Positions 23,538-31,799 of a stretch of DNA of 33,706 bases are shown in pieces. Source of the DNA: Microcaldota archaeon (lineage in GTDB: Archaea; Micrarchaeota; Micrarchaeia; Micrarchaeales; Micrarchaeaceae); assembly GCA_028867285.1 (NCBI GenBank), contig JAGWGP010000003.1, positions 1-33,706 of the forward strand, in the 5' to 3' direction. The notes beneath the pieces are model-generated. The model was not told where the DNA came from. It worked only from the letters and a program-made list of their open reading frames with translations, and searched no databases. Each line of letters starts with the position of its first letter. The stretch's first letter is position 1. The position numbers and the translations under genes are program-made.

Positions 23538-25331
23538 ATGGAAAACCTGTTGCTGTTCGCCGGAGCTGCCATAATTGTGGTGCTGATTGGCGCCGTTTTA
23601 TATGCATTTACCAATGGGGGCGTGCCCACAGGCGTAAAAGGCAGTAACAGCGCAAACTCGCCGGTTTCTACCGCTTCTGCGCCTTCAAACACCTCTGCCA
23701 ACTCCGTTACTGCCATCCAGGACACCAAGTCTAGCAATTCGGCTGGGAACGCCTCAACAAACTCGACCATAGCTACAGCATTGGCCGCGTGTACAAAAGC
23801 GGGGATACCATCCCCGCAATGCCAGAGCTACTGCAAGAGCAATCCCCCAGCCTGCGGCCTAGGCAGCGGACCAGGGAGCACCTCGGCCAATGATAGCAAC
23901 CAGAGCCTTTACAGGAGGATTGATGTTGGTCAGTCCGCGACCATATCACAGTTTAAAATCGGGCTTGTGAACATAACTTACCCTGAGGGCGTGGCAACGG
24001 CCTTGCTCAATGTTAGCCAAGGGCCATACTCCCGCTCGGTCCAGATAGAGCAGAGGCAGTACGTTGGGTTCGGCGAAAACGGAACAGGCCCGTATATCGC
24101 GGTGTACCAGATCAATAGCACAGTCTCGCCAGGGTGGGTCACGCTTAACGTAGTATTTGCAGCTGTGGCAGGTTTCAGCGCAGTCGGTAATCAACAAATG
24201 AACACCACAAACAGCGCACAGGGTAGCAGCGTAGGAGGCAGCCAGGGCTTAGCGTACATGCTACCGACCTGCCAGAATCAAGCCTACCTCACCGCACCGG
24301 CAACCAATCTTTCATCGGTACTTAACATAACGCCACTAGGTAGCCTCAATCCGCAGGGTGGGCATCCGATCCCGTCGGATCATGGGGGATGGTCTATAGC
24401 AAATCCGCATGACGTCGCGGCAACCATATATGCCCCTGGAGATGTGCATGTGCTGCAGATAGTGGCACAAAACTCCACGATCAACGGCCAGAGTTTCCAG
24501 GATGATGCGATCTACTTTGCCCCATGCCAGCAGCTGGTATTCTACTATGGGCACGTCGCGCATCTTTCTGATGCATTGCAGCAGCAGGTCAACAATGCCA
24601 GCAAGTCGGCATACTGCCAGCACAGCGTGCAGCCGGCCGGCACATCAACAACCTGCACGTACTCTCTCAACTACGTGATTAGTGCAGGAAAAGTTCTTGG
24701 CAGCGCTGGAGGGCCCGGCACTTCGATTTTGGGCTTTGACTTCGGGGGATATGACTACCGCACAATAGCGCCAGCCTTCATAGACCCCACAAGGGAAATG
24801 AACGATTTTGGAAGGCCGGTAAATGTCATATTCCCTCTAGATTACTATTCCGCATCAATGCAGGGCGTGCTTTATCCGCTTGTCAAGGATACTCTGAAGG
24901 GATCGAATGGCTATCCCTCGGAATGGACAAACATGCAGGATCTTGCAGGCACCGTTCAAGGCAACTGGTATCTCAATGGAAGCTCTTCGACAGGCGAAGC
25001 AAACTGGTCACAGCAGATGTCGATAGTCCATTACTACGAGAATCCTTCAATCGGTGTGATTTCCGTTGGCGGAGTGCTTGCGCAGGCCAGCATGATCACA
25101 TTCAACCCAAGATCCGAGGGCTATGTAAACAGGGAGCCGTCGCAGGTAACCGCTGATGGGCATGTGTACTGCTATTATCAGGACAACTGGAATACATCTT
25201 ACGGCCTCTCTCCGCTGAGCGGCTACTTTGAGCTGCAGCTCATCAGCGCAAATGTCTTGAGAATCCAGTACCAGGATGGCTCGTGCCCGCAAGATCCCAC
25301 GTTCACCAACGCTACCGAATATATCAGGTAA
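23538..25331 (+). CDS. Secreted or anchored protein with M23-peptidase-like signature
   Basis: This 597-residue protein has an N-terminal membrane helix (about 5-24), a Ser/Thr/Asn-rich linker (36-80), a Cys-containing stretch (85-106), a beta-rich domain (125-215) and a large C-terminal domain. PLGSLNPQGGHPIPSDHGGW (266-285) and later YYGHVAHLS (336-344) recall the metal-site region and YGHL loop of M23/LytM-type proteins, but the complete zinc triad is not clear, so it may be non-enzymatic. It holds more than ten NxS/T sites. Its codons are more mixed and less GC-rich than those of its neighbours, which suggests rapid evolution or transfer. It is monocistronic with its own TATA box. Confidence 0.72.
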   Translation: MENLLLFAGAAIIVVLIGAVLYAFTNGGVPTGVKGSNSANSPVSTASAPSNTSANSVTAIQDTKSSNSAGNASTNSTIATALAACTKAGIPSPQCQSYCKSNPPACGLGSGPGSTSANDSNQSLYRRIDVGQSATISQFKIGLVNITYPEGVATALLNVSQGPYSRSVQIEQRQYVGFGENGTGPYIAVYQINSTVSPGWVTLNVVFAAVAGFSAVGNQQMNTTNSAQGSSVGGSQGLAYMLPTCQNQAYLTAPATNLSSVLNITPLGSLNPQGGHPIPSDHGGWSIANPHDVAATIYAPGDVHVLQIVAQNSTINGQSFQDDAIYFAPCQQLVFYYGHVAHLSDALQQQVNNASKSAYCQHSVQPAGTSTTCTYSLNYVISAGKVLGSAGGPGTSILGFDFGGYDYRTIAPAFIDPTREMNDFGRPVNVIFPLDYYSASMQGVLYPLVKDTLKGSNGYPSEWTNMQDLAGTVQGNWYLNGSSSTGEANWSQQMSIVHYYENPSIGVISVGGVLAQASMITFNPRSEGYVNREPSQVTADGHVYCYYQDNWNTSYGLSPLSGYFELQLISANVLRIQYQDGSCPQDPTFTNATEYIR

Positions 25332-25398
25332 TCCCATTTCGTCGGAAAGTTCTATAGTTTTCCATAACAGCGGGCAGCGGTCGTACTTGAAGCGCGTC

Positions 25399-25420
25399 GC
25401 CAGAGGCCGGAGTTGAACCC
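25399..25420 (-). other. tRNA 3'-end-like fragment
   Basis: Read leftward, GGGTTCAACTCCGGCCTCTG and two more bases look like the T-loop, 3' half of the T stem and 3' acceptor strand of a tRNA. The 5' half of the T stem does not pair and no cloverleaf precedes it. It could be an att-like remnant of integration at a tRNA gene, or chance. Confidence 0.3.
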
Positions 25421-25443
25421 TTTTAAAGATTCTCTTCCATTCA

Positions 25444-25464
25444 TTACTGACTAGTTGTCAGTAA
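25444..25464. promoter_or_regulatory. Perfect inverted repeat next to the ATP synthase TATA box, candidate operator
   Basis: TTACTGAC and GTCAGTAA are perfect 8-bp inverted arms around TAGTT. The repeat ends at the edge of the TATA-like CCTATAAC (25465-25472), where TFB/BRE contacts would fall. A dimeric regulator bound here would affect transcription of the whole operon. Confidence 0.5.
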
Positions 25465-25472
25465 CCTATAAC
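25465..25472 (+). promoter_or_regulatory. TATA box for the ATP synthase operon
   Basis: CCTATAAC, centred about 27 bases before the ATG at 25496. Confidence 0.5.
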
Positions 25473-25495
25473 TCCAGTGGATAGGAAGTGAGCGC

Positions 25496-25822
25496 ATGGA
25501 TGGAAGCTTCAAGCCGATAACGGAAGTACAAGAGGCGGAGAGCAGGGCGGCGAAGGCCGTGGAGAGGGCCACAAGGGAGAGGGAGCAGGCCATGATAGAG
25601 GCCAAGGCCCAGGCTGCCAAGCTCGTCCAGGATGCCGAGGAGAGGGCGAAGCAGAAGAGGGCGGACACTATCGCGAGGGCCGTGGAGCAGCTCGAGAAGG
25701 GGAAGAGGCAGGCGCTGGAGGCGGCGGTGTCGGAGGCGAGGGCCTACAAGACGAGGAGGCTCAACAAGGCGGACAGGGCGAGGGTGGTCAGGGAACTGGC
25801 AGACTTGATCTTAGGTGCTTGA
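25496..25822 (+). CDS. atpH: A-type ATP synthase subunit H
   Basis: This 108-residue protein is almost wholly a charged coiled coil, rich in Ala, Glu, Lys and Arg, as expected for the H (G-like) peripheral-stalk subunit that pairs with subunit E. Its place as first gene before subunit I is the standard archaeal order. The start is supported by the TATA box 27 bases upstream and by GGAAGTGAG just before. Its stop is 4 bases before the chosen start of atpI. Confidence 0.9.
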   Translation: MDGSFKPITEVQEAESRAAKAVERATREREQAMIEAKAQAAKLVQDAEERAKQKRADTIARAVEQLEKGKRQALEAAVSEARAYKTRRLNKADRARVVRELADLILGA

Positions 25823-25826
25823 GCTT

Positions 25827-27698
25827 ATGCTTCATACAGAACCGATGCAGAAGGTACGAATTCTTTCGCTTGAATCTAAAAGATATGCTCTCATAAAGGA
25901 GATGCAGAGGATGGGAACGCTGGACATAAGCAAGTCCACGCTCGAGATAGGGGACGACACGACCTCCGAGCTGCTGCCAAGGATATCCGACATGCTCGTC
26001 AAGTTCAACGCCGTATTATCCGTGCTGAAGGCACCCAAGGATGGGGCCCGCGAGCAGCTGAGGCACCTCGACGTTGAGGAGCTGCTGGAAAGGTGCGAGG
26101 GATTCGACGCGGCCAACGAGGCATTCACGCTGTCAAACCAGAGGAAGGGGCTGACCGACAGGCTGAAGAACATAGACGACACGCTCGCGATAGCCGAGAT
26201 GTTCGAGGGGACGGGAGTGGACTTCAGCAAGCTGCACAGCAACGTCCTTGACTTCAAGGCGGTTAAGCTGGAGAGGAAATATGCGGCCAGGTTCAGGGAG
26301 CTTATAGCAAAGGCAAAGGCCAGGCACCAGATGATAGAGAAGGAGCTGAGGGACAGGGAGTGGCTCTTCTTCATAGCATATTCAAGGGACAGGTCGAACG
26401 AGATAGACGCGGCGGTCAAGTCGGTCAAGCACATAGAGATAAACCTCGCCGGGGGCAAGCTCGACTCGACGCCGGCAGAGATGAGGAGGCGGCTCGACGC
26501 CGAGAAGGCGGAGATAAAGGGCGCCATGGCCGACATAGACGGGAAGATAGCGCAGGTGAGCGGGCACAACTACTTCGAGGTCGCGGCGCTGGCCGAGATG
26601 CTGGAGGTGGAGTACGAGAGGGCCAGCATAAGCTCAAGGTTCAAGAAGACCCAGAAGGTGTTCGTCCTGGACGGATGGATACCGAGGAAGAGGCTGCGCG
26701 AGCTGAGGGCGGCGGTGGCCAAGTGCACGGACAACATGTACCAGTTCGACGAGATAAAGACGAAGGAGCTGGCGCCGACCTACACGGAGAGGCCCAAGAT
26801 ACTGGGACCGTTCGGGTTCATACTCAACTTCTACTCGGTGCCGAGGAGCGACGAGATAGACCCTACATGGATATTCATCGTCTCTTTCGTGGTATTCTAC
26901 GGGATGATGGTCAGCGACGTGGGATACGGGCTGATATCGCTGGCTCTTGCGACCCTCATAGCCAGGAAGACCGATCCTGAGGGGCTGATGAACAACGTGG
27001 CCAGGATATGGCAGCTCTCCGCGATATCGATAATATTCTTCGGGATAATATCGAACCAGTACCTCGGGTTCTCCATAGCTGCGCTCAACTTCCTGAAGCT
27101 GTTCGACTGGACCAAGGACACGGTCAACATAATACTGATAACCGCCTTCATAGGCATAGCACAGGTCATACTCGGCCAGGCGTTCAGCTTCGTCAACAAG
27201 ATGAGGCACCACGAGACCAAGCTAGCTGTCAGCAAGATAACCTCCATAATAGCCATACTCTCTGGAGTGGTGGCGATAGGCGGGCTGCTGTTCCACGCCT
27301 TCGGGAGCGGGCTGTCCACCGCGGCTGCGATAATCAGCATAGCGACCTTCGTGGCGACAGGGGCGCTGAGCGGCATAGAGGCGAGCGAGCTCACCAACCT
27401 GATAACCCACCCGCTGAGCTACACCAGGATACTTGGCTTCGGGCTGGCGAGCGTGATCATAGCGTTCCTCATAGACAACGCCTTCACGCCGACGTTATCC
27501 CACGGGATACTGGTATTTATAGTTTTCTTGGTAATTTTCATCGTACTTCACATGCTGAACATGCTCCTCGGCATCTTCGAGGGCATAATACAGAGCATCA
27601 GGCTCAACTTCGTTGAGTTCTTCTCGAAGTTCTACACGGGCAACGGCATAAGGTTCAGGCCCTATTACTTCAGGAGGCGTTACACTAAGGACAATTAG
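25827..27698 (+). CDS. atpI: A-type ATP synthase subunit I (membrane stator, a-subunit)
   Basis: This 623-residue protein couples ion flow to rotation. The N-terminal half is cytosolic, beginning MQKVRILSLESKR with coiled coils around 80-115 and 170-260. The C-terminal half (from about 345) holds about seven to eight membrane helices, starting FIVSFVVFYGMMVSDVGYG. The helix LSYTRILGFGLASVIIAF carries the essential Arg of the half-channel. I prefer the ATG at 25827 to the overlapping GTG at 25815 or the ATG at 25845. The length fits the family. Confidence 0.93.
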   Translation: MLHTEPMQKVRILSLESKRYALIKEMQRMGTLDISKSTLEIGDDTTSELLPRISDMLVKFNAVLSVLKAPKDGAREQLRHLDVEELLERCEGFDAANEAFTLSNQRKGLTDRLKNIDDTLAIAEMFEGTGVDFSKLHSNVLDFKAVKLERKYAARFRELIAKAKARHQMIEKELRDREWLFFIAYSRDRSNEIDAAVKSVKHIEINLAGGKLDSTPAEMRRRLDAEKAEIKGAMADIDGKIAQVSGHNYFEVAALAEMLEVEYERASISSRFKKTQKVFVLDGWIPRKRLRELRAAVAKCTDNMYQFDEIKTKELAPTYTERPKILGPFGFILNFYSVPRSDEIDPTWIFIVSFVVFYGMMVSDVGYGLISLALATLIARKTDPEGLMNNVARIWQLSAISIIFFGIISNQYLGFSIAALNFLKLFDWTKDTVNIILITAFIGIAQVILGQAFSFVNKMRHHETKLAVSKITSIIAILSGVVAIGGLLFHAFGSGLSTAAAIISIATFVATGALSGIEASELTNLITHPLSYTRILGFGLASVIIAFLIDNAFTPTLSHGILVFIVFLVIFIVLHMLNMLLGIFEGIIQSIRLNFVEFFSKFYTGNGIRFRPYYFRRRYTKDN

Positions 27699-27710
27699 AA
27701 AGTGATACAA

Positions 27711-27947
27711 ATGGCAATAGGATTGGAGACTGCGATCGCAAGCATCGGGGCCGGTGTGGCAATACTCGGAGGGGCAGTGGGAACCGGAATAGCCCAGTCG
27801 GGCATCGGAAGCGCTGGCATAGGGCTCATAGCCGAGAAGCCAGAGCAGCTGGGAATGGCGCTGCTGTTCCTGGTGCTGCCGGAGACGCTGCTCATATTCG
27901 GCTTCGTCGTGGCAATACTGATAATGCTCAGCGCCGGAATCGTCTGA
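27711..27947 (+). CDS. atpK: A-type ATP synthase subunit K (c-ring, single hairpin)
   Basis: This 78-residue proteolipid has two membrane helices. The ion-binding carboxylate is E58 in LPETLLIFGF of the second helix, and Q29 in TGIAQSG of the first helix lines up with the Na+-ligand Gln of E. hirae NtpK. The second Gln often found after PET (PETQ or GTQ) is Leu here and the following Tyr is Phe, so ion choice is unclear. GTGAT lies 4 bases before the ATG at 27711, which decides this start. The single-hairpin form is the basic one, with no duplication. Confidence 0.95.
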   Translation: MAIGLETAIASIGAGVAILGGAVGTGIAQSGIGSAGIGLIAEKPEQLGMALLFLVLPETLLIFGFVVAILIMLSAGIV

Positions 27948-27958
27948 AGGGTAAGCAA

Positions 27959-28627
27959 ATGCCTTTGGAAGAGATCAAGCATGAGATAGAGCAGGACGCC
28001 AGGAAGGAGGCAAGGCGCATAGCCGAGGAGAGCAGGAAGGAGTGCGATCAGATAGCCTCCGAGGCGAGGGCCAGGGCCAGAGCGATAACCGACCAGAGCG
28101 AGGCGTCGATCAAGGCCGAGCTCGACCTGCTCAACAGGGAGTACGACTCGAGCACCGAGCTCGGGAGGAAGTCGGCCATACTCTCGGCGATGGAGGAGGC
28201 GCTGGAGGCGGAGATGCGCTCGATAAGGAAGGAGCTGGTCAGGAGGGCCAGGTCGAGCCCCGCCTACCCCACGATGTTCAAGGACGCTATGAGGGCCGCA
28301 AGGCAGATGTCGAGCGAGGGCAACTACGTGATACAGGTCGCGAAGAAGGATGTCCCGCTCCTTGGGAAGACAGACGGCAAGATAGAGACCAGGGAGATGG
28401 ACGGCGGGCTGATGATATACTCGCCGGACAGGAGCATGAGCATCGACGCCACGCTGGACAAGCTGATAGACTCGAGCGAGGAGAGGATAAGGGGCGTGAT
28501 AAACTCCCGCCTGTTCGCCCAGGTAAAGAGGGCCAAGAAGGCGGCCACCAAGCCGAGGAAAATCGCAGCGAAGAGGGCCAGCAAGCCAAGGCAGGCGAAG
28601 AAGACCGTGAAGGGAAGGAAGAAGTGA
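27959..28627 (+). CDS. atpE: A-type ATP synthase subunit E, with basic tail
   Basis: This 222-residue peripheral-stalk subunit has a long charged N-terminal helix (1-105) that pairs with subunit H, followed by the globular domain (about 106-182, with YVIQVAKKDVP and GGLMIYSPDRSMSIDATLD). The block DGGLMIYSPDRSMSIDATLD matches the family signature. Residues from about 186 on form a Lys/Arg/Ala-rich tail (VKRAKKAATKPRKIAAKRAS and more) of about 35 residues, which the usual 185-200-residue protein lacks. The gene follows atpK by 11 bases and precedes atpC by 4. Confidence 0.93.
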   Translation: MPLEEIKHEIEQDARKEARRIAEESRKECDQIASEARARARAITDQSEASIKAELDLLNREYDSSTELGRKSAILSAMEEALEAEMRSIRKELVRRARSSPAYPTMFKDAMRAARQMSSEGNYVIQVAKKDVPLLGKTDGKIETREMDGGLMIYSPDRSMSIDATLDKLIDSSEERIRGVINSRLFAQVKRAKKAATKPRKIAAKRASKPRQAKKTVKGRKK

Positions 28628-28631
28628 GCAC

Positions 28632-29702
28632 ATGACACTGGTAGGCTATGGCGCAGCGAGGCTCTACGGGTACTCCAACTCCAGGGTCAAGGCCATGGAG
28701 TCCAGGATGCTCACCAAGGATTTCCTCAGGGACCTGTACAAGACCGAGGACATAAAGGTCATACTCGCGAAGCTGCTGCAGACGGACTACAAGCCGTTCA
28801 TAGAGGAGTACGGCGACATAACCGAGAGGGAGGAGCTGCTCGACTTCGCGCTCAGGAGGAGCCTGGCCAAGACCGCGGAGAAGGCGATAGCGATAACCCC
28901 CAAGGAGCAGAGGAACATAATACTAAGGATAGTCAGCAAGTGGGACCTCTACAACATCAAGCTGGTGCTCAGCGCGAAGGCCCAGGGAAAGAGCTTCGAC
29001 AGCATATCGAAGTACATAGTGAGCAGCGAGAACGTCTCGGCGAGGGTGATAAAGGAGGCGATGGCCGAGGCGAACATCGAGTATGCGGTGGGTAAGCTGG
29101 TGCTCAGCACGCCCTACAGGCAGATACTCGACATAGCGCTCGACACCTACAGGAAGACGGGAAACGTCACGGCGGTCAACGCGGAGATAGACAAGGCCTT
29201 CTTCAGCATGCTGGGCGACGCGATCTACAAGCTGAGCAGGCTCAGCTACGAGTCGGCGATGGTGGTCAAGCTCGACATAGAGATGAGGAACGTAAGGACG
29301 CTGCTGAGGGCGAAGAAGTACAGCCTCAAGGGTGCGACGATAAGGGAGATACTCATACCAAACGGGATAACGACGGTGGACGCGCTGATGTCCAATTTCG
29401 ACGGCGCGAAGGACATGAGGGACCTGGTCAACGGGATAAAGAGCTTCGACCTCAAGGAGGCGCTCGCCGCATACGAATCGAACAAGTTCAGGCAGATGCT
29501 ACCCTTCGAGATAGCGATGAGGAACAGGATATTCGAGAAGGTGCTCTCGACGCTGAGGCACAGCGTCCTCTCGTTCGGGACGATTGTGGCCTACTTCTAC
29601 CTCAAGGAGATCGAGATATTCGCGCTCAGGGTTATAATCAAGGGCAAGATGTACGGGCTCACCGAGAACGAGATAAACGAGATGATAAGATGGGCAATGT
29701 AG
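28632..29702 (+). CDS. atpC: A-type ATP synthase subunit C (central stalk socket)
   Basis: This 356-residue, all-helical protein belongs to the V-ATPase d/AC39 family, which links the central stalk to the c-ring. It opens YGAARLYGYSNSRVKAMESRML, and has the repeated three-lobed helical pattern with RNIILRIVSKWDLYNIKLVL and a matching later unit AMVVKLDIEMRNVRTLLRAK. Those two WDxxNIK/ExRNxxTLLRAK-type segments are family hallmarks. GTGAG lies just before the ATG. The 3' end overlaps atpF by 13 bases. Confidence 0.94.
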   Translation: MTLVGYGAARLYGYSNSRVKAMESRMLTKDFLRDLYKTEDIKVILAKLLQTDYKPFIEEYGDITEREELLDFALRRSLAKTAEKAIAITPKEQRNIILRIVSKWDLYNIKLVLSAKAQGKSFDSISKYIVSSENVSARVIKEAMAEANIEYAVGKLVLSTPYRQILDIALDTYRKTGNVTAVNAEIDKAFFSMLGDAIYKLSRLSYESAMVVKLDIEMRNVRTLLRAKKYSLKGATIREILIPNGITTVDALMSNFDGAKDMRDLVNGIKSFDLKEALAAYESNKFRQMLPFEIAMRNRIFEKVLSTLRHSVLSFGTIVAYFYLKEIEIFALRVIIKGKMYGLTENEINEMIRWAM

Positions 29703-30034
29703 CAGCCAAGGAGTTCAGGATCGCCGTCATCGGGGACCCGATGCTCAGCATGGGCCTTGGCGTGAGCGGCATAAAGAGGATCTACAACGCGCAGACCACG
29801 GAGCAGGTGGAGGCCGCGGTGAGGGACATACTCGGCAAGAGCGAGGTGGGCATGGTGATAATGAACGAGGTCAACATGCGCATGGTCAGGGACAGGAAGC
29901 TCCTCTCCATAATGGACACCAGCATATCGCCCGTATTCATAGGCATACCATCATACAACCAGAAGGACCTGGAATCTGACACGCTTAGGAGGCTCATAAT
30001 CAGGGCCATTGGAATAGACATAGCAAAGAGATGA
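29690..30034 (+). CDS. atpF: A-type ATP synthase subunit F
   Basis: This 114-residue protein has the Rossmann-like fold of subunit [22 protein letters not shown] at the start (its G-D and glycine turns are conserved) and [11 protein letters not shown] in the middle. PVFIGIPSY and a C-terminal helix [12 protein letters not shown] follow. It binds the D subunit in the central rotor and modulates ATPase activity. The start overlaps the end of atpC. Its TGA is followed by TATC and the ATG of atpA. Confidence 0.94.
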   Translation: MGNVAAKEFRIAVIGDPMLSMGLGVSGIKRIYNAQTTEQVEAAVRDILGKSEVGMVIMNEVNMRMVRDRKLLSIMDTSISPVFIGIPSYNQKDLESDTLRRLIIRAIGIDIAKR

Positions 30035-30038
30035 TATC

Positions 30039-31790
30039 ATGGGAATAATAGTGAAGATTGCGGGACCCCTTGTCATAGCTGATGACATGAGAGGCAGCAA
30101 CATGTACGATGTTGTAAAGGTGGGGACGCTGGGGCTCATAGGGGAGGTAATACAGCTCAAGGAGACCACGGCGGTGATACAGGTCTACGAGGACACGAGC
30201 GGGATAAGGCCGGGAGAGCCGGTGGAGAGCTCGGGCCAGCCGCTGTCCGTGGAGCTGGGGCCGGGGATACTCACCAAGATATACGACGGGGTCCAGAGGC
30301 CGCTCGACGTGATAAGGCAGAAGAGCGGGGTCTACATAAGGAGGGGGATAAACGTCGCCTCGATAGACAGGGGCAAGAAGTGGAAGTTCATGCCGGAGAA
30401 GAGCATGAAGAAGGGGAGCCACGTGAGCGAGGGAACCATAATAGGGCACGTGGAGGAGACTCCGCTGATAAAGCACTTCATAATGGTGCCGCAGGGGATC
30501 AGCGGCAAGATAGAGACGATAAAGAGCGGGAGCTTCACTGTCGAGGACACGATAGCCACGGTTAGCACGGGCAAGAAGGTGGAGAAGCTCACCATGATGC
30601 AGAGGAGGCCGGTGAGGATGCCGGCGAGGTACAAGAGCAGGATACCGTCGGACTCGCCGCTGGTGACAGGGACAAGGGTGATCGACATGTTCTTCCCGGT
30701 GGCGAAGGGAGGCGCGGCTGCGATACCGGGGCCGTTCGGGTCCGGAAAGACAGTGACGCAGCACAGCCTGGCGAAGTACTCGGACAGCAAGATAGTGATA
30801 TACGTGGGATGCGGCGAGAGGGGCAACGAGATGACAGAGGTGCTCACAGAGTTCCCTGAGCTGAAGGACCCGCAGACCGGAAGGCCGCTTATGGAAAGGA
30901 CGATACTGATAGCCAACACGAGCAACATGCCGGTGGCAGCGAGGGAGGCCAGCATATACACCGGAATAACGATAGCGGAGTATTTCAGGGACATGGGATA
31001 CGACGTCGCGCTGATGGCGGACTCCACCTCGAGATGGGCGGAGGCGATGAGGGAGATATCGACCAGGCTGGAGGAGATGCCCGGAGAGGAGGGATACCCG
31101 GCATACCTGGCGAAGAGGCTAGCGGAGTTCTATGAGCGTGCAGGGAGGGTCAACGCGCTGAGCGGAAACGTGGGCTCGGTCACGCTGGTTGGTGCGGTCT
31201 CGCCGCCGGGAGGAGACATATCCGAGCCGGTGTCGCAGGGAACGCTCAGGGTGGTCAAGACCTTCTGGGCCCTGGACGCCTCGCTGGCGAACTCGAGGCA
31301 CTTCCCGTCGATAAACTGGCTCAGCAGCTACTCGCTGTACATACCCCAGCTTAGCAAGTGGTACCAGACCAACATGGGGGAGAACTTCGCGAAGCTCAGG
31401 GACGACGCGATGCAGATTCTCCAGAGGGAGGCGGAGCTGAAGGACATAGTTCAGCTCGTGGGAGCAGACGCGCTGCCTGACACCGAGAGGCTCACTCTGG
31501 AGATAGGAAGGATGGTGAGGGAGGACTTCCTGAGACAGAACGCGTTCGACGAGATAGACGCGTCGACCAGCCTCAAGAAGCAGGAGATGATGCTGGACGT
31601 GATACTTCACTTCAGGGACATGGCGGCGAGGGCGCTGGACGCGCAGGTCACAATAGACAAGATAGTGGCGGCGAAGGTCAGGGCCAGGATAGCGAGGATG
31701 AAGGAGCTGAAAGAGGAGGCGGCGAAGAAGGAGATAGACTCAATAAGGGGCGACACGGACAAGGAGTTCGCGGAGCTGACGAAGGGATAA
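30039..31790 (+). CDS. atpA: A-type ATP synthase catalytic subunit A
   Basis: This 583-residue catalytic subunit has the beta-barrel start ([16 protein letters not shown]), the A-type non-homologous insert (about 115-190) and the P-loop GPFGSGKT at 231-238. [13 protein letters not shown] carries the catalytic Glu, and [11 protein letters not shown] and [13 protein letters not shown] are further family signatures. No intein interrupts the P-loop, the usual archaeal insertion site. The spacing from the atpF stop is 4 bases (TATC). The length matches archaeal A subunits. Confidence 0.97.
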   Translation: MGIIVKIAGPLVIADDMRGSNMYDVVKVGTLGLIGEVIQLKETTAVIQVYEDTSGIRPGEPVESSGQPLSVELGPGILTKIYDGVQRPLDVIRQKSGVYIRRGINVASIDRGKKWKFMPEKSMKKGSHVSEGTIIGHVEETPLIKHFIMVPQGISGKIETIKSGSFTVEDTIATVSTGKKVEKLTMMQRRPVRMPARYKSRIPSDSPLVTGTRVIDMFFPVAKGGAAAIPGPFGSGKTVTQHSLAKYSDSKIVIYVGCGERGNEMTEVLTEFPELKDPQTGRPLMERTILIANTSNMPVAAREASIYTGITIAEYFRDMGYDVALMADSTSRWAEAMREISTRLEEMPGEEGYPAYLAKRLAEFYERAGRVNALSGNVGSVTLVGAVSPPGGDISEPVSQGTLRVVKTFWALDASLANSRHFPSINWLSSYSLYIPQLSKWYQTNMGENFAKLRDDAMQILQREAELKDIVQLVGADALPDTERLTLEIGRMVREDFLRQNAFDEIDASTSLKKQEMMLDVILHFRDMAARALDAQVTIDKIVAAKVRARIARMKELKEEAAKKEIDSIRGDTDKEFAELTKG

Positions 31791-31799
31791 GGTGATCTC

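Noticed and set aside
23482-23574. 30-residue Cys-rich peptide beginning MDCMHCGYCHLSL
   Set aside because: The CxxCxxC pattern is attractive, but there is no ribosome site and no TATA box at the right distance. Most of it overlaps the secreted protein start, so it is probably chance.
27695-28633. 312-codon minus-strand frame opposite atpK and atpE
   Set aside because: Both opposite genes are certain and the frame has no ribosome site or known domain.
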